This document shows positions 28,430 to 38,572 of a stretch of 64,000 bases of DNA, piece after piece. Both the position numbers and the translations under genes were made by a program. How positions within the stretch are numbered: position 1 is the stretch's first letter; every line of letters begins with the position of its first letter. The stretch lies in assembly GCA_947627575.1 (NCBI GenBank), contig CANQWN010000004.1:78445-142444 (forward strand). Direction: 5' to 3'. The DNA comes from an uncultured Clostridia bacterium (lineage in GTDB: Bacteria > Bacillota > Clostridia > Christensenellales > Borkfalkiaceae). The notes below the pieces were generated by a model. It saw only the letters and a list, made by a program, of their open reading frames with translations, searched no databases and had not been told where the DNA came from.

Positions 28430-29653
28430 ATGAAAGAACCCAAATATTGCTCTTTTTGCGGCAAAAGCGAAGAACAGATAAAACGTCTTATAAGCGGCAG
28501 AAACGGCGCGTACATCTGCGACGAGTGCATAACCGTCTGCGGCGATATGATAAAGGACCTCACTGCTACCGAAACAGAACCCGTTCCGCTTAAAAAGCCC
28601 GCCGAAATAAAGGAAGAGCTGGATAAGTATATCGTGGGTCAGCACGAGGCTAAAAAGGTGCTGTCCGTTGCGGTATACAACCATTATAAACGCATAAACA
28701 ACCTCCGCGAAGCAAAGGACGACGCGGATGTGGAAATAGAAAAAAGCAATATTTTGCTGTTGGGACCCACGGGTTGCGGCAAAACGTTGCTGGCGCGCAC
28801 CCTCGCAAAGATACTAAACGTTCCGTTCGCCGCGGCGGACGCCACCACGCTTACAGAAGCGGGTTACGTCGGCGAGGATGTGGAAAATATTTTGCTTAAA
28901 CTTATACAAAATGCAGACTACGATATCGAAAAGGCGCAGCGCGGCATAATCTATATCGACGAAATAGATAAGATAGCCCGTAAAGGCGAAAACGTTTCCA
29001 TCACCCGCGACGTTTCGGGCGAGGGCGTGCAACAGGCGCTTTTGAAGATAATAGAAAGCACGGTTGCAAACGTTCCTCCGCAGGGCGGCAGAAAGCACCC
29101 CCAGCAGGAATGTCTCCGCATAGACACCACAAACATCCTGTTCATATGCGGCGGGGCGTTCGTCGGGTTGGATAAAATAATCCAAAAGCGCAAGGATAAC
29201 GCCTCCCTCGGCTTCGGCGGCACGGTAAAAAGTTCCGACGATAACCTTTACGAGGCGCTTGCCGACGTAAAGCCGCAGGACCTCACCCAATTCGGACTCA
29301 TTCCCGAATTTGTCGGGCGCGTGCCCATAGTGGTAAGTTTGCATCCGCTGAACGAGGACGCCCTCGTAAGCATACTCACCCAGCCCCGCAACGCGATAAT
29401 AAAGCAGTATCAGCGGCTTATCGCGTTAGACGGCGTAAAACTTACGGTAGAGGACGGCGCCGTACGCGAAATAGCTTCAACCGCAATCCGCCTGAAAACG
29501 GGCGCGAGGGGGTTGAGGACGATAATAGAGGGCTTTATGACGCCCGTAATGTACAAAATACCTTCCGAAAACAACGTAAAGGAAGTTATAGTCACGCGCG
29601 AATGCGTTACCGATAACGCAGAGCCAAAAATAATATATAAAGAATCGGCTTAA
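28430..29653 (+). CDS. clpX: ATP-dependent Clp protease ATP-binding subunit ClpX
   Basis: Zinc finger [17 protein letters not shown]...[47 protein letters not shown]. Confidence 0.97.
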   Translation: MKEPKYCSFCGKSEEQIKRLISGRNGAYICDECITVCGDMIKDLTATETEPVPLKKPAEIKEELDKYIVGQHEAKKVLSVAVYNHYKRINNLREAKDDADVEIEKSNILLLGPTGCGKTLLARTLAKILNVPFAAADATTLTEAGYVGEDVENILLKLIQNADYDIEKAQRGIIYIDEIDKIARKGENVSITRDVSGEGVQQALLKIIESTVANVPPQGGRKHPQQECLRIDTTNILFICGGAFVGLDKIIQKRKDNASLGFGGTVKSSDDNLYEALADVKPQDLTQFGLIPEFVGRVPIVVSLHPLNEDALVSILTQPRNAIIKQYQRLIALDGVKLTVEDGAVREIASTAIRLKTGARGLRTIIEGFMTPVMYKIPSENNVKEVIVTRECVTDNAEPKIIYKESA

Positions 29654-29659
29654 ATTACC

Positions 29660-31963
29660 ATGGCAAACTCGCAATATCTGCCCATTATCGCAATAAGGGG
29701 CAGAGTAGTATTCCCCCATACGTCCGTCACGTTCGACGTCGGGCGTTCCATATCGCTGGCGGCGCTTAAAATGGCTTCCAAAACCGCCTGTCTTTTCGTC
29801 TGCGCCCAAAGGGACAGCGCAAAGGACGAAATAGACGAAAGCGACATCTACCCCGTAGGCACGGTGGTGGCTATCCGCCAGATTTCAAAACTTCCGGGCG
29901 GAAACGCACGCTTGCAGTGCATGGGGCTTTACCGCGCGGTTGCCCGCGACATATCGTTTAACGAAGGCACTTTTACGGCTATCGCGGACGAGCTTGTATG
30001 CAGGCAGGGCGACCCCGGACTTGTAGAGGCGTATATGCGCACCGTGCGCGCTTGCGAAGAGCGCATAACCGACGGCGGGGAAGGAGTGTTCACGCCGTCC
30101 GTTACGGTTGCGCTTAAAAAGATAACGGACGCGGACGAATATGTAGACGTCTGCGCCAACGCTATGAAAATTCCGTTCGAGGGCAAGCAAAAAATTCTCG
30201 AATGTCCCGTCGTCACCGAAAGGCTGGCGATGCTTAATTCCTTTATGGAAAACGAGATTGAAATAATGGGTTACGAGCGGAAGATAAAGGCGCGCGTGCG
30301 CGAAAGCGTGGATAAAAACCAAAAAGAATATTACCTGCGCGAACAGCTTAAAGCCATTCACGCGGAATTGGGCGACGACGGCGAAGAAACCGACGAGCTG
30401 GAAGAAAAAATTCTCTCTTCGGACATGCCCGAAGAGGTTAAAAACAAGGCACTTAAAGAACTTTCCCGTATGTCGAGGATGCAAACGTCCTCGCCGGACT
30501 ACAACGTAATACGCATATATCTCGATTGGCTGTTGGACCTGCCGTGGACGAACGCCACCGCGGATACGGCAAAACTCTCCGACGCGGTAAAAATCCTCAA
30601 CAAGGACCATTACGGGCTTGAAAAGATAAAAAAGCGCATCACCGAATATATCGCCGTGTTACAGCGTACGGGCGGGGTAAACGCGCCCATACTCTGTTTC
30701 GTGGGACCTCCGGGCGTAGGCAAAACATCGGTGGCAAGTTCGATAGCCCGCGCCCTCGGCAGAAAGTTCGTCAGGATGAGTTTGGGCGGCGTTAGGGACG
30801 AAGCGGAAATCCGCGGACACAGAAAGACATACGTCGGCGCAATGCCCGGCAGGATAATCGCGGGGATGAAAAAGGCGGGCACGGTAAATCCCGTATTCCT
30901 CTTCGACGAAGTGGATAAAATTTCCGCCGATATGCGCGGCGACCCCGCAGACGCCCTTCTGGAAGTGCTTGACCCCGCGCAAAACAATACGTTTCAGGAC
31001 AGATATCTCGAAGTTCCATACGATTTAAGCAGGGTGCTGTTCATAACCACGGCAAACACGCTTGAAACCATTCCCGCGCCCCTGCGCGACAGGATGGAAA
31101 TAATAGAGTTGGGCGGCTACACGCACGAGGAAAAGGCGGAAATAGCAAAGCGCTATCTCATTCCCAAAAAATTGCAGGCGAACGGGCTTACAAAGTCGGA
31201 ACTATCTATATCCGAAGGCGCGCTTAACACCATAATCGAATGTTACACTATGGAAGCGGGCGTAAGAAATCTCGAAAGAAAGATCGACGCGCTGTGCCGC
31301 AGGGCGGCGGTTGAACTTGCCGACGGCAAAATCAAAAAGTTTTCCGTCACGGAAAAGAATCTTGAAGATATTTTGGGCGCAAAACGCTACGATAAGGACG
31401 AAAAACTGCGCCGCGACGAAGTGGGCGCGGCGTGCGGGCTGGCGTGGACGGCTTACGGCGGCGCAACGCTTATAATCGAAGTTTCCAAAATGCAGGGCAA
31501 GGGCGAAGTTCTGCTTACGGGCAAATTGGGCGACGTTATGAAGGAAAGCGCCCGCGCCGCGATAAGCTACATCCGCTCCAACTGCGAGGATTACGGGATA
31601 GATGTATCCGCCTTTGAAACCACGGATATACATGTGCACGTGCCCGAGGGGGCGACGCCCAAGGACGGACCCAGCGCCGGCATAACGATGGCTTGCGCCA
31701 TTCTCTCCGCGTTTACGGGCAAGCCCGTAAAAAGCAGCGTGGCGATGACGGGGGAGATAACTTTGCGCGGCAAAGTTCTGCCCATAGGCGGGTTAAAGGA
31801 AAAGGCGCTTGCCGCCTATCGTACGGGCATACGCAACGTTATAATTCCCGAAGATAACGAAAGAGATTTGGACGAAATTCCGCAAACCGTGCGCGAAAAT
31901 ATAAATTTCATACCCGTTTCAGACGTGGATACCGTGTTCAGAAACGCGATAGTCGGTATGTAA
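29660..31963 (+). CDS. lon: Endopeptidase La (Lon)
   Basis: GPPGVGKTSVASSIARALGR, PEGATPKDGPSAGITMA catalytic Ser region. Confidence 0.97.
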   Translation: MANSQYLPIIAIRGRVVFPHTSVTFDVGRSISLAALKMASKTACLFVCAQRDSAKDEIDESDIYPVGTVVAIRQISKLPGGNARLQCMGLYRAVARDISFNEGTFTAIADELVCRQGDPGLVEAYMRTVRACEERITDGGEGVFTPSVTVALKKITDADEYVDVCANAMKIPFEGKQKILECPVVTERLAMLNSFMENEIEIMGYERKIKARVRESVDKNQKEYYLREQLKAIHAELGDDGEETDELEEKILSSDMPEEVKNKALKELSRMSRMQTSSPDYNVIRIYLDWLLDLPWTNATADTAKLSDAVKILNKDHYGLEKIKKRITEYIAVLQRTGGVNAPILCFVGPPGVGKTSVASSIARALGRKFVRMSLGGVRDEAEIRGHRKTYVGAMPGRIIAGMKKAGTVNPVFLFDEVDKISADMRGDPADALLEVLDPAQNNTFQDRYLEVPYDLSRVLFITTANTLETIPAPLRDRMEIIELGGYTHEEKAEIAKRYLIPKKLQANGLTKSELSISEGALNTIIECYTMEAGVRNLERKIDALCRRAAVELADGKIKKFSVTEKNLEDILGAKRYDKDEKLRRDEVGAACGLAWTAYGGATLIIEVSKMQGKGEVLLTGKLGDVMKESARAAISYIRSNCEDYGIDVSAFETTDIHVHVPEGATPKDGPSAGITMACAILSAFTGKPVKSSVAMTGEITLRGKVLPIGGLKEKALAAYRTGIRNVIIPEDNERDLDEIPQTVRENINFIPVSDVDTVFRNAIVGM

Positions 31964-31964
31964 A

Positions 31965-32558
31965 ATGCTTAAAATCACAAAAGCCGAATACATTTGCGGC
32001 GCGGCGGACAGATCGGGATTTATAATTTCCGCCAAGCCGATAATAGCGGTAAGCGGCAGATCCAACGTAGGCAAATCAAGTTTTATAAATATGCTTGCGG
32101 GCAGAAAAAAACTTGCAAGGGTATCCAAAGACCCGGGCAGGACGCGGCTGATAAACTATTTCGATTTGGGCGAATTTATTCTCGCCGATTTGCCGGGTTA
32201 CGGCTACGCCAAAGTTTCCGCGGCGGAAAAGGCGAAGTGGGCGGCTATGCTTGAAGACTTTTTTGCCGTTAGCCCGCCGGACCACGTGTTCGCTTTGTGC
32301 GATTGCCGCCACAACCCCACCGCCGACGACGTGAACATGACCGAATTTTTGTACTATAAAGTTATACCGTTCACGGTGATAGCCACAAAAGCGGATAAAC
32401 TTTCCCGCGCGCAGCTTTCAAAAAGCGCACAGGCGATTGCAACCGTTTTAAAGTGCGGCAGGGCGGACGTCGTTGTAACCTCGTCCCAGACGGGGCAGGG
32501 GCTTGAACAGACGCTGAACATAATAGAAAAGATAATTTCGCTGAAAAACAATTCATAA
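31965..32558 (+). CDS. engB: Ribosome biogenesis GTPase EngB (YsxC/YihA)
   Basis: GRSNVGKSSFINMLAGRKKLARVSKDPGRTRLINYF, DLPGYGYAKVS. Confidence 0.95.
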   Translation: MLKITKAEYICGAADRSGFIISAKPIIAVSGRSNVGKSSFINMLAGRKKLARVSKDPGRTRLINYFDLGEFILADLPGYGYAKVSAAEKAKWAAMLEDFFAVSPPDHVFALCDCRHNPTADDVNMTEFLYYKVIPFTVIATKADKLSRAQLSKSAQAIATVLKCGRADVVVTSSQTGQGLEQTLNIIEKIISLKNNS

Positions 32559-32592
32559 AAAAATCCCGTACGCAACCGCGTGCGGGATTTTT
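32559..32592 (+). terminator. Intrinsic terminator of the tig-clpP-clpX-lon-engB cluster
   Basis: AAATCCCGTACGC-aacc-GCGTGCGGGATTT + T tract. Confidence 0.85.
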
Positions 32593-32638
32593 GTGCATTT
32601 TGCGGGGACAATTTAAATTCCCCGTTTTTTTATTGTGT

Positions 32639-33217
32639 TTATCGGTTATTACCGCCGTATTTTTTTAATACCTTTGCGGGAACGCCCGCAACGACGGCGT
32701 TTTCGGGCACGTCCTTCGTTACAACCGCGCCCGCGCCTATCACCGCGCCGTCGCCCACGGTTACCCCCGGCAGAATAGTTACGTGTGCGCCTATCCAAAC
32801 TTTGTTTCCTATTTTTACCGCCGCGGGCAACATACCGCCGCGCTTTTCGGGATCGGGGTCGTGATTAAGCGTCGCAATCACCGTCTGTTGCCCTATAAGC
32901 ACGTCGTCGCCTATTTCTATGCCGCCCTGATCCTGAAAGCAACAGCCGGAATTAATAAATACGCGCTTGCCCAAAGAAATGTTCTGCCCGAAGTCGGTGG
33001 AAAAGGGCGGAAACAGCCCAAACGTCCCGTCAACTTTTTTTCCTATAAGTTCTGAAAATATCCGCCTCAATTCCTCCGGCGTATGATAGCTATTGTTGAT
33101 TTCCGCCGTATAGCGAAGCGCCCTTTGCGACATTTCGTGCATATACAGGTGCATTTCCGAACCTGCCGCAACGTAAGTTCCCGCTTTCATTGCTTTGATA
33201 AATTGTTCTCTGTCCAT
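32639..33217 (-). CDS. Maltose/galactoside O-acetyltransferase family (left-handed beta-helix)
   Basis: Hexapeptide repeats ([63 protein letters not shown]). Confidence 0.9.
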   Translation of the reverse strand: MDREQFIKAMKAGTYVAAGSEMHLYMHEMSQRALRYTAEINNSYHTPEELRRIFSELIGKKVDGTFGLFPPFSTDFGQNISLGKRVFINSGCCFQDQGGIEIGDDVLIGQQTVIATLNHDPDPEKRGGMLPAAVKIGNKVWIGAHVTILPGVTVGDGAVIGAGAVVTKDVPENAVVAGVPAKVLKKYGGNNR

Positions 33218-33315
33218 AGTTCCCTCAAATTTCCGTTTGTATTATAACCCCCACGGCGCGGGTATGTCAAATCATTTGTAAGTTCACCGCGCCGTATCCC
33301 CTTCGCCAAAATTCA

Positions 33316-33344
33316 GCATAATCCCCCCGTATACGGCATATTAT
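33316..33344 (+). promoter_or_regulatory. Possible sigma-E-type sporulation promoter upstream of spoIIID
   Basis: GCATAAT (33316-33322), 14-nt spacer, CATATTAT (33337-33344). Confidence 0.4.
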
Positions 33345-33369
33345 TTTATTACCCAAAGGGGGAATGAAA

Positions 33370-33645
33370 ATGTATGATTATATAACCGAAAGGGTGATAG
33401 GCGAAGCGGAATATATTGTGGAAACGGGTGATACCGTCCGCGCCGCCGCCGCGCATTTCAAGATAAGCAAATCCACCGTGCATAAGGACGTTGCCGAAAG
33501 GTTGGCGGCAATAGATAAGGCGCTTTACGAAAAAGTGCGTGGCGTGTTGGATAAAAATTTATCCGAAAGGCATATCCGCGGCGGACTTGCAACTAAAAAT
33601 AAGTACAAGGCGCAATCATTTTCACACAATTTGCGGAAAATTTAA
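33370..33645 (+). CDS. spoIIID: Sporulation transcriptional regulator SpoIIID
   Basis: MYDYITERVIGEAEYIVETGDTVRAAAAHFKISKSTVHKDVAERL...GGLATKNKYK; ATG at 33370 has the better RBS spacing (aaaggggg). Confidence 0.93.
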   Translation: MYDYITERVIGEAEYIVETGDTVRAAAAHFKISKSTVHKDVAERLAAIDKALYEKVRGVLDKNLSERHIRGGLATKNKYKAQSFSHNLRKI

Positions 33646-33722
33646 CGCTGTTTTAACTCAATAAATTTGTAAACGGCAAATAAATATGATATAATTTATA
33701 CCGATAATCGGCGGGGTTCACA

Positions 33723-36638
33723 ATGGCAATGCTTCTCGGCGTCGATGTCGGCAGTACTACGGTTAAAGTTGCCGTCTATGACGAATCATTAAATTTGATA
33801 CATAAATCCTACGTGCGGCATTTTTCGCGCGTAAACCGCACTGTTGTGGAAAGTCTTAAACGGGTTGCCGAAAAGTTCGGCGGCGAATACCGCGTAAGCA
33901 TAACGGGCAGTGCGGGGTTGGGATTGTCCCAGCGAAGCGGGTTGAATTTCGTGCAGGAAGTTCAGGCCGCCTTTATTGCTATAAGAAAGTTTTATCCGGA
34001 CGCGGATTGCGCCGTGGAACTCGGCGGCGAGGACGCAAAAATCATATTCCTCACGGGCGGCGCGGAACAGCGCATGAACGGCAGTTGTGCGGGCGGCACG
34101 GGCGCTTTTATTGACCAGATGGCAACCCTCCTCAATCTCACCGTAACCGAAATGGACGAATACGCCCTCAAAGCGGAAAAAATTTATCCCATCGCTTCCC
34201 GTTGCGGCGTTTTTGCCAAATCCGACGTACAGCCGCTGCTCAATCAGGGCGCGGATAAGGCGGATATAGCCGCGTCTATTTTTCAGGCGGTTGTAGACCA
34301 AACCTTGTCCGGGCTTGCGCAGGGCAGGCGCATAAAGGGCAAAGTGCTTTTCCTCGGCGGACCTCTGCATTTCTTGAAGGGATTGAGAAAGGCGTTTACC
34401 CAAACGCTTGAACTTTCGCCCGAAAACGCCGTTTTCCCTGACGACGCACCCTGCTTTATGGCAATGGGCGCGGCGCTTAATTCCGTCTCGGAAAAGCCCC
34501 GTGACATAAACGAAATAATAGAAAAGATACAGTCGGTGGATTCCGGGGACGAGATAGTATATTCCCAACCCCTGTTTAAGGATAAGGAAGAGTATGCCGA
34601 ATTTGTCCGCCGCCACCGCGCAACCGACTTGCGCTTTGCGGATATCGCTGGCTATTGCGGCGATTGCTATCTCGGCGTGGATTCCGGTTCCACAACCACA
34701 AAACTTATGCTTATAACCCCCGATTGCAGGATACTGTATTCGCATTATCAATCCAACAACGGGCAACCGCTTGACGTAATAATAGATAAGTTAAAGGAAA
34801 TATACGCGTTGGGCGGCGGCAGGCTTAAAATTCGCGCGGCGGCAGTGACGGGTTACGGCGAAGATCTTATAAAAAGCGCGATAAAAGCCGATTTCGGCGT
34901 GGTGGAAACGGTTGCGCACTTCAGGGCGGCAACCCACTTCAACCCCAACGTGGATTTCATAATAGATATAGGCGGGCAGGATATCAAGTGCTTTAAAATC
35001 AAAAACGGCGCGATAGATTCCATTATGCTCAACGAGGCGTGTTCTTCGGGATGCGGCTCCTTCATACAAACTTTTGCCCGCGCAATGGGGATGGAAATAG
35101 ATAAATTTTCGCAGGAAGGATTGTTTGCCAAACACCCCGTTGAACTCGGTTCGCGCTGTACGGTATTTATGAACAGCGCCGTAAAACAGGCGCAGAAGGA
35201 GGGCGCGGGGATAGACGATATTTCCGCCGGGCTTTCCTCGTCCATAGTAAAAAACGCCATATACAAAGTCATCCGCGCCAAAAGCGCAGACGAGCTGGGC
35301 GAAAATATAGTGGTGCAGGGCGGCACTTTCTTAAACGACGCCGTTTTGCGCTCGTTCGAGCTGGAAACGGGCAAGCAGGTTATAAGACCGGGCATAGCAG
35401 GGCTTATGGGCGCGTTCGGCGCGGCGCTGTACGCAAAGGAAAAGATAGGCGATAAGCCGTCAACCGTACTCGACGCGCAGCGCCTTGAAAACTTTTCATA
35501 CGTTTCCCGTTCGTCCACCTGCCGCGGTTGCACTTCCAACTGCCATATAAACGTTATTACGTTTGCGGACGGCACAAAGTACGTTTCGGGCAACAAATGC
35601 GAAAGGGGCGCGGGGCTTAAACCCGCCGCTTCCGACCTCGATATATACGCATACAAGCAAAAGCGGCTTTCCTCCTGCGTCCGTCCCGTTCAATCGTACA
35701 AAGCCAAAGTGGGCTTGCCCTTGCAGTTGGGTATGTACGACCAATTGCCCCTCTGGGCGGAATTTTTCACGCAACTCGGCTTCCAGCCCGTTCTGTCCGA
35801 AAAATCTTCCCGCAAACTGTATTTCAGGGGACAGCACACCGTCGCTTCCGATACGGCTTGCTATCCCGCAAAACTTATGCACGGACATATAGAAAGTCTG
35901 CTTGATAAAGGCGTAGACTTTATCTTCCTGCCCTGCGAAAGCTATAACATAGACGAACATTGTTCGGTAAACCATTATAATTGTCCCGTAGTTGCGTATT
36001 ATCCCGAACTTCTTAAAGCCAATAACGAAAGGCTTTCCGCGGACAACTTTATAATGCCTTATATCGATTTGAATATGGAAAGCAACGCCGTAGGCAAACT
36101 GTATGCGTCGCTTAAAAAATACGGCGTAAAAAAATCCGAAGTTTCCCGCGCGTTCAAAAAAGGTATGGCGGCGCTTGAAGCGTACCACGCCGACGTGCGC
36201 GCGAAGGGCGAAGAAATTCTCAAAACGGCGGCGCTTGAAAACAAGCAGGCGATAGTTCTCGCCGGCAGACCTTACCACCTCGACGAAGAGATAAATCACG
36301 GGATAAACAAACTTCTCACTTCCCTCAATCTTGCGGTGCTGTCGGAGGACAGCGTGTACGAAAAGGGCGATATGGTAAAGGTAAACGTCCTCAACCAATG
36401 GACGTATCAGGCGCGCCTTTACAGGGCGGCGGATTTTGTGGCGAAGCACGGCGGCGTTCAGCTTGTCCAGCTTGTCTCTTTCGGTTGCGGTATAGACGCA
36501 ATCACCGCCGACGAGGTGCGCGCCATTATGGAAAAGCACGGCAAACTTTACACACAGATAAAGATAGACGAGATAAACAATCTCGGCGTGGTGAAAATAC
36601 GCTTGCGCAGTATGCTTGCCGCGATAGGGGAGGACTGA
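33723..36638 (+). CDS. Acyl-CoA dehydratase activase family protein: two BadF-type ATPase domains + DUF2229-like region
   Basis: LLGVDVGSTTVKVAVYD and YLGVDSGSTTTKLMLITP; CAGGTGAFIDQMA and ACSSGCGSFIQTFA; CRGCTSNC cluster; DTACYPAKLMHGH. Confidence 0.88.
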   Translation: MAMLLGVDVGSTTVKVAVYDESLNLIHKSYVRHFSRVNRTVVESLKRVAEKFGGEYRVSITGSAGLGLSQRSGLNFVQEVQAAFIAIRKFYPDADCAVELGGEDAKIIFLTGGAEQRMNGSCAGGTGAFIDQMATLLNLTVTEMDEYALKAEKIYPIASRCGVFAKSDVQPLLNQGADKADIAASIFQAVVDQTLSGLAQGRRIKGKVLFLGGPLHFLKGLRKAFTQTLELSPENAVFPDDAPCFMAMGAALNSVSEKPRDINEIIEKIQSVDSGDEIVYSQPLFKDKEEYAEFVRRHRATDLRFADIAGYCGDCYLGVDSGSTTTKLMLITPDCRILYSHYQSNNGQPLDVIIDKLKEIYALGGGRLKIRAAAVTGYGEDLIKSAIKADFGVVETVAHFRAATHFNPNVDFIIDIGGQDIKCFKIKNGAIDSIMLNEACSSGCGSFIQTFARAMGMEIDKFSQEGLFAKHPVELGSRCTVFMNSAVKQAQKEGAGIDDISAGLSSSIVKNAIYKVIRAKSADELGENIVVQGGTFLNDAVLRSFELETGKQVIRPGIAGLMGAFGAALYAKEKIGDKPSTVLDAQRLENFSYVSRSSTCRGCTSNCHINVITFADGTKYVSGNKCERGAGLKPAASDLDIYAYKQKRLSSCVRPVQSYKAKVGLPLQLGMYDQLPLWAEFFTQLGFQPVLSEKSSRKLYFRGQHTVASDTACYPAKLMHGHIESLLDKGVDFIFLPCESYNIDEHCSVNHYNCPVVAYYPELLKANNERLSADNFIMPYIDLNMESNAVGKLYASLKKYGVKKSEVSRAFKKGMAALEAYHADVRAKGEEILKTAALENKQAIVLAGRPYHLDEEINHGINKLLTSLNLAVLSEDSVYEKGDMVKVNVLNQWTYQARLYRAADFVAKHGGVQLVQLVSFGCGIDAITADEVRAIMEKHGKLYTQIKIDEINNLGVVKIRLRSMLAAIGED

Positions 36639-36639
36639 T

Positions 36640-37899
36640 TTGGAAACGTTCGATTACACTACGCCTTACCCCCGTTGGGAAGAAGGAATGAAGTCTACCC
36701 ACAAAATACTTGTGCCCGATATGCTCCCCTGGCATTTTTCTATAATTTCGGAAATTATGAAGATGGAAGGGTACGACGTGGAAGTGCTTAAAAACGATTC
36801 CCGTCAGGTGATAGACGAGGGGCTTAAACACGTGCATAACGATACCTGTTTCCCCTGTCTCTGCGTGGTGGGGCAGTATATCGACGCCCTGAAAAGCGGC
36901 AAGTACGATTTAAACAAAACCGCGCTTCTTATCACGCAGTCCGGCGGCGGTTGCAGGGCTTCCAACTACGTTTCGCTTATCCGCAAGGCGATTTATGCGG
37001 AATTTCCCCAAGTTCCCGTGGTGTCGTTAAACTTTTCGGGGCTTGAAAAGTCAAGTTCGCTTAAACTGCCGTTCTCTCTCGTCCTCAAACTCGCTTTCGC
37101 CATATTTTACGGCGATTCGCTTATGTGGTGCTATAACCAGACAAAACCGTACGAAAAGGTTGCGGGACAAGCCGACGCCGCAAGGGACGATTGCGTAAAA
37201 TTCATTCTTGAAGCGTTCGGGCGCGGCGGCTACCGCAATTACAAAAAGATAAACGGGCGCATAATTTCCGCGTTCGCCGCGGTACAGCGCTCTTCCGCAG
37301 AAAAGATCCGCGTCGGGATAGTTGGCGAAATCTACGTAAAATACGCGCGCCTCGGCAACAATCATCTCGAAGAGTTTTTGGTCAAAGAGGGGTGCGAACC
37401 CGTCGTCCCCGCGCTTATGGACTTCGTGCTGTACTGCATAATCAACGTGGTAAACGATAAAAAATTATACGGCATAAAAAGCGGTCATCCGCATATATTC
37501 GCGTTCGTTTACCGTCTTTTGCACGGAATACAGAAAAAAATCATCAAGCAATTCGTGCGCGAGGGCACGTTTACGCCCATACACGATTTCAGCCATCTGC
37601 GCGCCTGTGCGGACAAGGTTATCAATCAGGGCGTAAAGATGGGCGAAGGCTGGCTTATCCCCGCCGAAATGGCGGCGCTTGCCGAAACGGGCGTGCCCAA
37701 TATAGTCTGCGCCCAGCCTTTCGGCTGTCTGCCCAATCACATAGCGGGCAAGGGCGTAATACGCACGCTTAAAAAACTTTATGCCGACGAAAATATAGTC
37801 GCCGTGGATTACGATCCGTCGGCAACCAAAGTAAATCAGGAAAACAGGATAAAACTGATGCTTGCCTCCGCCGCGGAAAATAAAAAAGGGCGCGGCTGA
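36640..37899 (+). CDS. 2-hydroxyacyl-CoA dehydratase-like protein (partner of the activase)
   Basis: TTG start 1 nt after the activase stop; HNDTCFPCLCVVGQYIDAL, QSGGGCRASNY; HgdB/HgdC-like pattern. Confidence 0.8.
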   Translation: METFDYTTPYPRWEEGMKSTHKILVPDMLPWHFSIISEIMKMEGYDVEVLKNDSRQVIDEGLKHVHNDTCFPCLCVVGQYIDALKSGKYDLNKTALLITQSGGGCRASNYVSLIRKAIYAEFPQVPVVSLNFSGLEKSSSLKLPFSLVLKLAFAIFYGDSLMWCYNQTKPYEKVAGQADAARDDCVKFILEAFGRGGYRNYKKINGRIISAFAAVQRSSAEKIRVGIVGEIYVKYARLGNNHLEEFLVKEGCEPVVPALMDFVLYCIINVVNDKKLYGIKSGHPHIFAFVYRLLHGIQKKIIKQFVREGTFTPIHDFSHLRACADKVINQGVKMGEGWLIPAEMAALAETGVPNIVCAQPFGCLPNHIAGKGVIRTLKKLYADENIVAVDYDPSATKVNQENRIKLMLASAAENKKGRG

Positions 37900-37997
37900 C
37901 GGCGTAGTTTTAATAAAATATGTGCGGCGGCAACCTATCGGTTGCCGCCGCTCTGTTTCGCGCGGTGCGGATAAGTTTCCGCCCGCCAATAAAAATA

Positions 37998-38020
37998 ACC
38001 CGCCGCTTTGTGCGGCGGGT
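37998..38020 (-). terminator. Terminator for the nitroreductase-family gene
   Basis: ACCCGCCGC-tttgt-GCGGCGGGT with T-rich tract on the minus strand. Confidence 0.7.
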
Positions 38021-38027
38021 ATGCGTT

Positions 38028-38561
38028 TTATTCCAATACCGTAACTGCTTTTTCAAAGTCGCGCCTGCGCTTTTCGCGCACGGGATATCCCTCTGCGGCG
38101 TATCCCAAAGCGATTACCAAAGGGAAGCGCGCCGTTTCGGGCAAACCCAAAAATTCCGCAATCCCCTTTTCGTCGCGCAGACCCACGATGCAGTTCTGCA
38201 CGCCCATATCTTCCGCGGCAAGCGCGATGTACGCCGCAAGTATGCCCACGTCGTTGGGGATAAATTCCGCGTTGGTTATAACCCTTTCGCCGCGGGTAAC
38301 GCTGCGCGCTTCAAGCTGTTCAATAACAATAAACGCGGTACAGCCGCTTGCCCATTCGTTTGCGCCGTCTTTCTGTATGTTTTTGGCAAAACTTTTCGCC
38401 TTGCCGCCCGCTATTGCGTACATTTTGTAAGGTTGCGCGTTGATGGCGGAGGGGGCAAGCTGCGCAAGTTCGCATATCTTTTTCAGCTTATCCGTCTCTA
38501 CTGGTCTGTCGCTGTATTCGCGGGTAGATTGTCTCTTTAAAAACAGTTCTTTAAGTTCCAT
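38028..38561 (-). CDS. Nitroreductase family protein
   Basis: KRQSTREYSDRPVETDKLKKICELAQLAPSAINAQPYK, AAYIALAAEDMGVQNCIVG. Confidence 0.9.
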   Translation of the reverse strand: MELKELFLKRQSTREYSDRPVETDKLKKICELAQLAPSAINAQPYKMYAIAGGKAKSFAKNIQKDGANEWASGCTAFIVIEQLEARSVTRGERVITNAEFIPNDVGILAAYIALAAEDMGVQNCIVGLRDEKGIAEFLGLPETARFPLVIALGYAAEGYPVREKRRRDFEKAVTVLE

Positions 38562-38572
38562 TGCGCGCTCCG

